In this document: positions 14,591-23,100 of the stretch, in pieces
Layout of the letters: each line of letters begins with the position of its first letter
Position numbering within the stretch: the first letter of the stretch is position 1
Assembly: GCA_017962825.1 (NCBI GenBank)
Contig: JAGCUO010000074.1
Span: forward strand, 1-33,716
DNA from: Lachnospiraceae bacterium
GTDB lineage: Bacteria; Bacillota; Clostridia; Lachnospirales; Lachnospiraceae
Direction of reading: 5' to 3'
DNA length: 33,716 bases
Notes under the pieces: generated by a model
Told to the model about the DNA's origin: nothing
Database searches by the model: none
The model's input: the letters and a program-made list of their open reading frames with translations, nothing else
Program-made: the position numbers and the translations under genes

Positions 14591-15025
14591 TCAGGGCTCG
14601 GGTGGTCCGTAGACTACTACCATGGGTTCTTCAAGAAAATCCTCGGGATCTGCTTCATCTTCATCCCCGGATTTATCGGCATCATCGGTTTCATCATCAT
14701 CCGGTGATTCGATGGAATCGTCATAAGTAAAATCTTCGGGAGGCCCATAGACCGTCACAATGGGATCGGTGATCTCATCGGGAGGAGGTCCGTAGACAGG
14801 TTCCGTAGGAACATCAACATTAAAGTCTTCGGGAGGCCCGTAGACTTCAACACCGGGATCATCGTAATCTTCCTCGTTTATAACAGGAGGTCCGTAGACA
14901 TCAGGCTGAGGAATCTCCGGATTACTGTACAGACTTACGTTAGTGGGGCATCCGGTGAGTCCGATCATCGCTCCCGCAGCCATAACCGAAGAAGCAAATG
15001 TAAGTTTTTTCCTGGTTTTTTTCAT
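14591..15025 (-). CDS. VYGPP-repeat lipoprotein, predicted substrate of the radical SAM enzyme
   Basis: A 144-residue protein with a lysine-rich N-terminus, a short hydrophobic stretch and lipobox LTGC (Cys26), so it should be exported and lipid-anchored. The mature part is almost all Asp, Glu, Pro and Ser, with five copies of VYGPP starting at residues 43, 61, 77, 92 and 138. Two continue as EDF. The last copy is two residues from the C-terminus (VYGPPEP). There is no predicted fold; it looks like a disordered display chain. AGAGG lies 7 bases upstream of the ATG, inside the end of the previous gene, and the radical SAM gene follows at 11 bp. Modification at or near the Tyr or Pro of each motif is inferred. 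I know no family with this repeat. Confidence 0.85.
   Translation of the reverse strand: MKKTRKKLTFASSVMAAGAMIGLTGCPTNVSLYSNPEIPQPDVYGPPVINEEDYDDPGVEVYGPPEDFNVDVPTEPVYGPPPDEITDPIVTVYGPPEDFTYDDSIESPDDDETDDADKSGDEDEADPEDFLEEPMVVVYGPPEP
14600..14899 (-). repeat. Five VYGPP codon repeats
   Basis: The copies lie at 14885-14899, 14831-14845, 14783-14797, 14738-14752 and 14600-14614. Spacing is 18, 16, 15 and 46 codons. Codons vary at third positions (GGA or GGC, CCT or CCC, TAC or TAT) while the peptide stays fixed. That points to selection on the protein rather than recent DNA duplication. Confidence 0.9.
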
Positions 15026-15028
15026 AGG

Positions 15029-16705
15029 CTATCCTCTGGCACCGTAATCAGGGTTATTGAGAACGTTTTCAAATTCATCCTTCGTAAGGGGCTTATCGAA
15101 ATAGTAGCCCTGCGCCCTTAAGCATCCGTACTTTTTCAGTATTTCTATCTGATCCTTGGTTTCAACACCTTCAGCAATGGTACTCATACCGAGGTCTTCC
15201 GCCATTGAGATTATGTGCTTCATCATAATCATGTCTCGGTCGCTTATGGAGTCACTGCTGATAAAGCTTCTGTCGATCTTGATCTCCGAAAAAGGAATAT
15301 CCTTGATCATGCTCATGGAAGAATATCCCACACCGAAGTCATCCACCGAAACATCAAATCCCGCTTTTCTGAATCCTGCAACGCATTCCGCAAGTCTTAA
15401 GAGATCTGCTTCCGTAGTAGTCTCGGTAAGCTCAATGACGATCAGAGAACGCGGGATCTTATATTCATCGACGATGTTTATGACTTCGTGTACAAAGTTA
15501 GGATTGCCGAGATGTTTTCTCGAAAAGTTGGTGGAGACTCTGACCGGGGTGATACCCTTATCCATCCAGCCCGCAATATCCTTGCATACGGATTCCAGCA
15601 TGTAATAATCCAGAGAGCAGATCCTGTTACTCTTCTCCAGGATCTCAATAAACGATCCGGGAGTAAGTATCTTCTTTCCCCTGTTCCATCTGCAAAGAGC
15701 CTCGGCACCGATCAGAAGATTGTTCTCCAGATTAACCTTGGGCTGATAGTATGCTACAAACTCACCTTTGACGATCGCATCCTTAAATCTGGATTCGATC
15801 TTCTTGGTATTGTTCACCAGCTTAACCATGGACTCATCGTAGAACTGAACATTTGCATGATTTGTATTCTTGGCGATCAGCATGGAAGCCTGTGCATAGT
15901 CGATACATTCGGAGAAATTCTTTTCTTTTCCGCTGCAATGATATACACCGCAATATGCGCTCATCCTTATGGTTTCCCAGAAGGATGTATCACCCGTCAT
16001 ATCGGTACCTTTAAGAATCTTCAGAAGATGCTCCGTATTCTCATGCCTGCAGGCGATTACAAAATTATCACCACCCATTCTGCACAGGCACTCCGGCGAT
16101 TCCAGAAAATCCGTCAGCATCGCACCGAACTTTTTGATCATTACATCGGCTTCCTGTCTGCCGATCATTGAATTGATACCGGATGTATTTACAAGATTAA
16201 AGAATATGATGGAATAATCGGACAGCCTGTCCAGCTTTTGAACCATTGACAAAGTTCTTCTCAGATAAAAGCCGTTGTAAAAACCCAGCTCACGCTCATG
16301 GAATGTGGCATACTCGATGAATTCCTTCATCCTGATACGGCTCTTAAGTGTGGATATTACCAGTAGAAATTCACTGACCAGTTGTCTCTCTTCCTCATTC
16401 CACGAATAACCTGCTATGGGAAAAATGCAGACTCTTACAACATTTCCGCTGGGCACAACAGTGCGGTTCATGACATAATCATCGTCATTGTAATCAGGTC
16501 CTTCATACCTGGTATTTATGACGCTGGGTTCATCGCGCAGTTCGGCACCCATGTCGGGATATTCATAGAAAACGATCCTGCCAACCTTAAGTATCTCTAC
16601 AAGTTCGGCAGTTGCGACGTTGTCCTTATCAGATTCATAGAGAACTATCGCCGCTTCTTCACAGAAAAGATCATGTAATTTTACTTTAATCTTATCAATA
16701 TCCAT
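15029..16705 (-). CDS. Soluble GGDEF-like/EAL cyclic-di-GMP phosphodiesterase
   Basis: The 558-residue cytoplasmic protein is started at ATG 16705 (GGAAAA upstream); a GTG 30 bases earlier is possible but has no binding site. Residues 1-125 look GAF-like, with no membrane segment. A GGDEF domain follows whose signature reads GGDNF (211-215), the Glu changed to Asn, so cyclase activity is doubtful. The EAL domain is complete: EAL at 335-337 (GAEALCRW), ELTE, DDFGVGYSS, KIDRSF, EGVET and AQGYYFDKP. The protein probably lowers cyclic di-GMP. It is the first gene of the unit leading into the VYGPP lipoprotein (3 bp gap) and radical SAM gene. That ties cyclic-di-GMP turnover to the modified lipoprotein. 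Confidence 0.9.
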   Translation of the reverse strand: MDIDKIKVKLHDLFCEEAAIVLYESDKDNVATAELVEILKVGRIVFYEYPDMGAELRDEPSVINTRYEGPDYNDDDYVMNRTVVPSGNVVRVCIFPIAGYSWNEEERQLVSEFLLVISTLKSRIRMKEFIEYATFHERELGFYNGFYLRRTLSMVQKLDRLSDYSIIFFNLVNTSGINSMIGRQEADVMIKKFGAMLTDFLESPECLCRMGGDNFVIACRHENTEHLLKILKGTDMTGDTSFWETIRMSAYCGVYHCSGKEKNFSECIDYAQASMLIAKNTNHANVQFYDESMVKLVNNTKKIESRFKDAIVKGEFVAYYQPKVNLENNLLIGAEALCRWNRGKKILTPGSFIEILEKSNRICSLDYYMLESVCKDIAGWMDKGITPVRVSTNFSRKHLGNPNFVHEVINIVDEYKIPRSLIVIELTETTTEADLLRLAECVAGFRKAGFDVSVDDFGVGYSSMSMIKDIPFSEIKIDRSFISSDSISDRDMIMMKHIISMAEDLGMSTIAEGVETKDQIEILKKYGCLRAQGYYFDKPLTKDEFENVLNNPDYGARG

Positions 16706-16747
16706 GGTTTTTCCGACTTTCTCAGAAATCTGCACATACTTTATGAA

Positions 16748-16776
16748 ATATTACCATTTTTTCGGCGATTTTACAA
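16748..16776 (-). promoter_or_regulatory. Promoter of the GGDEF/EAL - VYGPP - radical SAM unit
   Basis: TTGTAA (16771-16776), 17-base spacer, TAATAT (16748-16753) on the minus strand, about 43 bp before the chosen ATG. No riboswitch-like fold is evident in the leader. Confidence 0.7.
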
Positions 16777-16803
16777 AAATATTTGTACAGGTTTAATTAA
16801 ATT

Positions 16804-16840
16804 GAAAACAGGCTGCCCCTTTTGGGAACAACCTGTTTTC
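16804..16840 (-). terminator. Terminator after the GH3 gene
   Basis: GAAAACAGG pairs with CCTGTTTTC, with more pairing inside (GTTCCC with GGGGCA, some G-U) and a small A-rich loop. On the minus strand it ends TTTTCAATTT. It lies 34 bp past the GH3 stop. Confidence 0.8.
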
Positions 16841-16873
16841 TAAGGATTAGTATGTGATAAACATATTAAAAAC

Positions 16874-19006
16874 TCAGGGGAGTTCGATCTCTATGGCTGA
16901 GACCTTCCTGCCGAGGAGTTTTTCGCTTCTTGCATCGGGCTGCTGTCCGCCAACATATACTACAGCCTTGCCCTTTGAAATAACGAACTTGCCGTCCTTA
17001 TCGAAGAGTCCGAATGCATCCTTGGGAAGCTTTATCGATAAGCTCTTCTTTTCACCGGCTTTAAGCTCGACCTTCTTAAACGCTTTCAGCTGATAGTTGG
17101 GAGCATTCTCGAAATCACAGATTTTAACATATACCTGAACGGTTTCTCTTCCGTCCACCTTACCGGTATTTTCAACATCAAGACTTACGGTGACCACGTC
17201 ATCTCCGAGTACGGTCTTATCAGCTGATACATTCGAATATTCGTAAGTGGTATATGACAGTCCGTATCCGAAAGGATAAAGAGCATCCACTGTCATATAT
17301 CTGTAGGTTCTGCCCTTCATGGAGTAATCGGTGAAATCGGGAAGTTCCTCTGTACTCTCATAGAAAGTAACAGGGAGCTTTCCTTCGAAGTTTCTGTCTC
17401 CGAATACGGTCTCAGCGATGGCTCTTCCACCCATTGCACCGGGATACCAGCACTGGATTATGGCATTTATCTTATCCGCGTTCTTAACGGTGATTGCAGA
17501 TCCCACAAGTTGGAGAAGAACTACAGGTTTACCGCTGGCAATGGCAACATCCAGAACCTCCTGCTGAAGTCCGGGAAGACTTAAGTCAACCTTATCGCCG
17601 CTGGCAAACTCATTACCCGCATCGCCCTCTTCTCCCTCGATTCCTGCATCAAGTCCGAGAGCAACAAAGATAATATCGCTGTCCGCGCATACACTCTTAA
17701 CTTCGGAAATTCTGTCATCTCCGGTTGAAAGTCCGCTGATCCTGTCTTTGACAAGATGGCAGCCTTCTGAATATCTGAAATCCACGTCCTCACCGAGATA
17801 ATCCTCAAGACCTTCAAGGACGGTAACATATCTGGATGCGGTACCTTCATAGTTACCGACAAGTGCACGTCTGTTATCCGCATTGGGTCCGATCACGCCG
17901 ACGGTCTTTATCTTCTTCTTATCGAGAGGAAGGATACCGTCATTCTTGAGAAGAACAAGGCTCTTTGCGGATGTTTCAAGGTTAAGCTTTCTGTTTGCCT
18001 TGTTATCAACCTGATCCATTCCGATATTATCGAAGGCGGTCTTCTCACCATCAAACATACCCAGCTTCATTCTGGTAGTGAAAAGATTTACAAGAGCTTC
18101 ATCAAGTCTTTCCTCTTTTACCTTACCCTGTTCAACTGCATCCTTAAGATACGTGAAAAGATTTCCGCAGTTGAGATCACATCCGTTGTTCATGGCAAGA
18201 CTTACGGACTCTACTTCATCGGAAGTTACCATATGTCCGGTATGGAAATCCTTTATAGCCCAGCAGTCGGAAACAACATGTCCCTTGAATCCGTACTCAT
18301 CTCTTAAAATATCCTTGAGAAGAGTCTTGGATCCGCAGCAGGGCTCGCCGTTGGTACGGTTATAAGCACCCATTACGGTCTCTACATTAGCTTCCTGCAC
18401 ACATGCCTTAAATGCGGGAAGATAAGTCTCACGCATATCCTGAATGGAAGCTACAGCGTTAAATCTGTGTCTCTCGGGCTCGGGTCCTGAATGAACCGCA
18501 AAATGCTTGGCACATGCCGCTGCCTTTAAGTGGTCCTCATCATGTCCCTGAAGTCCTTCTACATATCTGACACCGAGCCTTGAGGTAAGATATGGGTCCT
18601 CTCCGTATTTCTCCTGACCTCTTCCCCATCTGGGATCGCGGAATATATTTACATTGGGTGCCCAGAAGGTAAGTCCTTTATAGATATCGGTATCCGAATA
18701 TTTCTGCTGCATATTGAACTTGGCACGTCCTTCCGTAGAAACGACGTCACCCAGTTCTTCCATAAGGTCCTCATCAAATGTTGCTGCAAGTCCGATAGCC
18801 TGAGGAAATACCGTAGCCGTGCCGGCTCTTGCAACACCGTGAAGTGCCTCATTCCACCAGTCGTATGCCTTGATGCCAAGACGTTCTATTGCAGGCGCAT
18901 GATTCAAAGTTTGAGAAACCTTTTCCTCAAGAGTCATCTTGGAAACAAGTTCTTCGGCTCTTTTACGGAATTCGCTTATTTTAGCCTCATTTTTTACAAG
19001 TTCCAT
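16874..19006 (-). CDS. GH3 beta-xylosidase / beta-glucosidase
   Basis: A 710-residue cytoplasmic glycosidase without signal peptide. Order: GH3 TIM-barrel domain (about 15-310), alpha/beta sandwich (about 350-580) and a fibronectin-III-like domain (about 615-700). The opening YDWWNEALHGVA, the FRDPRWGRGQEKYGEDPYLT stretch and KHFAVHSGPEPERH are those of the xylosidase-like GH3 branch. Asp247 in VVSDCWA is the nucleophile, and a Glu near 457-460 is the likely acid/base. It should release xylose or glucose from the non-reducing ends of imported oligosaccharides. GGGAGA sits 6 bases before the ATG. It is transcribed divergently from the AraC regulator next to it, the likely controller. Substrate choice between xylose, glucose and arabinose cannot be settled from sequence. 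Confidence 0.92.
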   Translation of the reverse strand: MELVKNEAKISEFRKRAEELVSKMTLEEKVSQTLNHAPAIERLGIKAYDWWNEALHGVARAGTATVFPQAIGLAATFDEDLMEELGDVVSTEGRAKFNMQQKYSDTDIYKGLTFWAPNVNIFRDPRWGRGQEKYGEDPYLTSRLGVRYVEGLQGHDEDHLKAAACAKHFAVHSGPEPERHRFNAVASIQDMRETYLPAFKACVQEANVETVMGAYNRTNGEPCCGSKTLLKDILRDEYGFKGHVVSDCWAIKDFHTGHMVTSDEVESVSLAMNNGCDLNCGNLFTYLKDAVEQGKVKEERLDEALVNLFTTRMKLGMFDGEKTAFDNIGMDQVDNKANRKLNLETSAKSLVLLKNDGILPLDKKKIKTVGVIGPNADNRRALVGNYEGTASRYVTVLEGLEDYLGEDVDFRYSEGCHLVKDRISGLSTGDDRISEVKSVCADSDIIFVALGLDAGIEGEEGDAGNEFASGDKVDLSLPGLQQEVLDVAIASGKPVVLLQLVGSAITVKNADKINAIIQCWYPGAMGGRAIAETVFGDRNFEGKLPVTFYESTEELPDFTDYSMKGRTYRYMTVDALYPFGYGLSYTTYEYSNVSADKTVLGDDVVTVSLDVENTGKVDGRETVQVYVKICDFENAPNYQLKAFKKVELKAGEKKSLSIKLPKDAFGLFDKDGKFVISKGKAVVYVGGQQPDARSEKLLGRKVSAIEIELP

Positions 19007-19088
19007 ATAATTCTCCCTGTTTATTTTGTTTATGGTTAATATGCCCCAAACACCCTAAATAATTCTATATTATTATCTTTTTGGCCTT

Positions 19089-19159
19089 CCTATGCTATTT
19101 TGCTCTTATCATTTCAGAATTTGCTTTTAATTTTCCGCAAAAAGCAATAAAATCATAGG
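19089..19159. promoter_or_regulatory. Imperfect inverted repeat in the GH3 / araC divergent region
   Basis: CCTATGCTATTTTGCT (19089-19104) faces AGCAATAAAATCATAGG (19143-19159). The outer CCTATG and inner TGCT are exact, the middle is not. The repeat sits in the 189-bp divergent region 19007-19195 and could be paired regulator half-sites. No other structure is obvious there. Confidence 0.3.
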
Positions 19160-19195
19160 TAGAAAGCACCGTCAAATTTGCTATGAGGAATATTT

Positions 19196-20122
19196 ATGCT
19201 TCCCGTACTTGAACATGGTCGTGAGACAGTTAAATACACCGAAATTCAGGGAGTAAGACTCTACCACAATGACCAGGCAGAGGATTATCCTCTTCACTGG
19301 CATACCGCAACGGAGATAATCGCGCCCACCGAGAACGACTACACCATCGAGATCGGTACCGAGAAGTACACCATCAGTCCCGGTGATATCGCGGTCATCA
19401 TGAGTGGTACCCTGCACAGACTCTACGCTCCCAAAAACGGAAAGAGGATCATCATCCTCTTCGACTACAGCCTTATCGGAAATGTAACATCCCTTAACTC
19501 TCTTCTCCATTCCCTTGGCGAATGTGTCATCATACGTCGCAAAGAAAACGAAGAACTTTCCGACAGACTCATGTATTACATCAATCAGACCGACAACGAA
19601 TATGCGACCCAAAAGCCTTATGCCGGTGCTGCCATCTATTCACTTCTGATCCGATTCATGGTGGATGTTGGTAGAAGCTGCATGGAAGAAAGAGTTCCCC
19701 AGCTCGGCAAATCATCAGCCAAAAACAAAGAATACATCGGCAGGTTCATGGATGTGTGTAACTATATTTCCGAACACTGTACCGAAGATATCGATATGGA
19801 TGCTCTTGCGGAAATGGCCGGATTTTCAAGATTCCATTTTGCAAGACTGTTCAAAGAATTCGCACATGTATCCTGCTATGAATATCTTACCCAGAAGAGG
19901 ATACTTCTTGCGGAGATGTATTTAAACCAGCCTGATCTTTCCATACTCGATGTCGCTCTACAGTCGGGATTCAAATCCCTTTCCACATTCAACAGAGTAT
20001 TTAAATCATACAAGAACTGCACTCCTTCGGAATACAGGAAGATGAATCGTCGTTACACACCGCCTCCGATCTTCGAAGAAAAAGCAGAATCCCCCACACC
20101 CGAGGATGCAGGGGATAATTAG
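19196..20122 (+). CDS. AraC-family transcription regulator with cupin sensor domain
   Basis: A 308-residue regulator; ATG 19196 is preceded by GAGG at 7 bases. Residues about 20-100 form a cupin-type sugar-sensing domain (DYPLHWHTATEII, then GDIAVIMSGTLHRLYAP). Residues about 183-282 hold the two helix-turn-helix units of AraC proteins: DMDALAEMAGFSRFHFARLF, then SILDVALQSGFKSLSTFNRVF, ending CTPSEYRKM. It binds DNA in the cytoplasm and usually activates neighbouring catabolic genes on sugar binding. It lies between the GH3 gene (divergent) and the GH2 gene (convergent), so both are candidate targets. The proline- and glutamate-rich tail is dispensable-looking. Confidence 0.92.
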   Translation: MLPVLEHGRETVKYTEIQGVRLYHNDQAEDYPLHWHTATEIIAPTENDYTIEIGTEKYTISPGDIAVIMSGTLHRLYAPKNGKRIIILFDYSLIGNVTSLNSLLHSLGECVIIRRKENEELSDRLMYYINQTDNEYATQKPYAGAAIYSLLIRFMVDVGRSCMEERVPQLGKSSAKNKEYIGRFMDVCNYISEHCTEDIDMDALAEMAGFSRFHFARLFKEFAHVSCYEYLTQKRILLAEMYLNQPDLSILDVALQSGFKSLSTFNRVFKSYKNCTPSEYRKMNRRYTPPPIFEEKAESPTPEDAGDN

Positions 20123-20124
20123 TA

Positions 20125-23100
20125 TCATTCGAATCGGAATGATCTCATATCAAAACAGCTTCCGGGCATGAAGACGAAAGAAACGTTCTTCATGCCTGTT
20201 TCTTTGTCTATATCAAAAGTTCTCTCGGTATAATCATCACTCTGAGTAAACTCGATGACATTCCTTGACTCGTGCCCGCTGTCATCAAAGAACCTTACGT
20301 GTATAGTGTTGGTTCCTTTGGGGGCTCTTCCGCATATCGTAACTTTTGAAGTGCCGCCTTCTCCGAAATCCATTCCCGAGAAGTTAATTGTCACGTTATT
20401 TCCGATACCTTCGACGCAGGGAGCATTTATCTTATAATCATCACCGTATATCTCATCCGCATCGGATGCATTCAGGTTCATAAACGCTCTCTCATACTTC
20501 GTAAAAGAAAAACCTTTCACATGAACCTTGTCATAGAATTCAAATGCAAGTGTATGTACACCCTTGAGTACGGTACCGATCTTCCAGGTATCTTCCTGAT
20601 ATACATTCCAGATCATCGGCTTTTGATACAACAGATCGGCGATAAGTTTTCCGCCCTTCGAAGGTATACCGTCATAGATCTTGAAAGGATGCTCATCCGA
20701 ATCAAGTGCAAATATCGGTATGGTTATCTCATCGCTTCCAGCCTGTCCGAAATCAATTTTATCGAATGCAATAAGAGACCTTTCACCCTTGGATGATGAG
20801 AATCCCATCTCATTACCCGTTCCCACTCCGCCTTCAAAATAGGAATAAGAACTTCCGTAGATAAAGCCATAGGGATCGGCAAACTTTGTTCCCACTCCTT
20901 CTACCGAAAATTCCAATTCGGATATAACCCTGACTGAGGACGAGCCTGACTTTGACATTGCTCTGAGTCTGAACGAGCCGTCGCCGAGAGCTTTTATGAG
21001 AGCCTCGCTTCCGCAGCCGTTAACTTCCGCAATATTAAGAGGAACACCCTTATCGGAAACTATGGCATATTCGATATCTTTATCCGTGGCATTTTCAGGA
21101 TATATTTTTACCACAGCCTTCACTTCCTGTTTATCCGGCGTGAGCTTTCTTTCATCGCAGATTATCTCAAGTTTTCTGACAGGAATGTCACTATCGGTAC
21201 CAAGATTTATTTTCCTGTCACCGCAGGATTCGTAAACATATTCAGCACCTTTATCAAAGGGTGAATCCTTCGTATCTACTCCCTGCATACACTCAATCTC
21301 GGCCTCACAGTCATTAAGCCCCTTTGCGCTTACCTTGATGTGAACTTTGCCGGGGTTTTCACCGGCTGCGATAACAGCGAGAAGCTTTCCGTTAAACATT
21401 CTTCTGCTCATGGCCTTGTAGGAATCGGTATCGGTACTGTCACCGTTATCAAGACCAACCAGTCTTCCGGCTCCCGTCACCTCTACGAAAACTCTGTCAC
21501 ATGCATTTTTTACGGGATTTCCGTCTTTATCAAGCGCGGTAATCTCCGCAAAAACAAGATCTTCGCTTCCTGCAGTCAGTGATCCGTATGTGATATCCAT
21601 CTTAAGGGAAACGGAATCTCCGAAGGATCTTTCCTCACATTCCGCAACAATCTTACCGTTATCATATGCAACCGCCTTAAGAACACCTCTTTCGTAAGGG
21701 GCTTTATAATTGGTGATTATATGATCCCCGCTTCCGGGTTTATGAGTAAGGTTTTGTTTTCCGAGACTTTTACCGTTTAAGAACAGCTCTACTTCATCTG
21801 CATTAGAGCAAACCCTTATGTCTATGATCTGTCCTGGATTAAAATCCCAATATGGGAATATATATACAAAGGGATCATCCTTCAGATCGGTCCAGGCCGA
21901 TTTGAACACATGATAATAGTCCTTGGCAAAGCCTGCGGTATCCAACATTCCGAAGTATGAATTCTTAGTATGATAAGGAGTAGGTTCTCCGATGTAGTCA
22001 AAACCTGTCCAGAGAAACTGTCCCGCAGAAAATTCCATATCCCTGTCATCACAGATACAGCTTTCTATGCTGTTTGCACCCCAGCTTGTATTGCAATTTC
22101 CAAGTGATGAACACTGCTCATCAACATCCGTAAGTTTGGTAACATCAAGAGGGAATTTGTACACGCCTCTGCTCTGTACAAGTGATGCGGTTTCACTTCC
22201 GTAAATCGTCCAGTCGGGATACTTCTCATGATGTTTTTTATAGATTCTCTCGGAATAATTGTATCCTACGAGTTTAAGTACATCTCCGCACTTCTGCGCG
22301 CCTTCCCAGGGCAGATAATTTGATGCAAAAGTACATACCGCATTTTTACATGGATCATATCTGTATACCACATCCATCAGATGTCTGACGGTATCGGGCG
22401 CAGATTCGTCGGCATGTGCATCATAGATCTCATTACCTATGCTCCACATTATGACGCTGGGGTGATCTCTGTCCTGTTTAACCCAGCTCTCCATATCCCT
22501 CTCATGCCAGTCCGCAAAGAAACGGGCATAATCATATTCGGTCTTGGGTCTGTACCACATATCGAAATTCTCTGTCATCACGAGAATTCCCATCTCATCA
22601 CACAGGTCCAGCACTTCGGGTGCAGGCATGTTGTGAGAAGTTCTGAGGGCATTTACTCCCATCTTCTTGAGAAGTACGAATTTCCTCCTCATGGCGGATG
22701 TATTGAAAGCCGCGCCGAGTGAGCCGAGGTCATGATGTTCGCATACCCCGTTTAATTTCACACGCTTTCCGTTCAGCAAAAATCCTTTATCAGGATCAAA
22801 TAAAATATCACGGATTCCAAAACGGACCACAGATTCATCCGTATCTTCTCCGTTTTTTCCGGGAGCGGTCATTACTGTTTTCAGCAAGTAGAGATATGCA
22901 TCATTAATATCCCAGAGATGAGGATTAACTATCTCATAATCCGTATCCGAGATCTTAATAAGTTCGGTCTCTTCTCCGTTCTGATCCGTAACCGTATATG
23001 TGATCACCGCATCGGATGCATTACTACCCAGAACTTCGGTCTCGATATGAAGTATTCTTTTACCGTTTTCCAAACGGTTTGATACATACACTCCGTCCCT

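Noticed and set aside
15488-16171. Long plus-strand open frame opposite the GGDEF/EAL gene
   Set aside because: It lies wholly within a strongly motif-supported minus-strand gene, shows no domain pattern, and has no plausible ribosome binding site.
16706-16803. Cyclic-di-GMP riboswitch in front of the GGDEF/EAL gene
   Set aside because: None of the conserved type I riboswitch elements I know are present, and the leader is too short.
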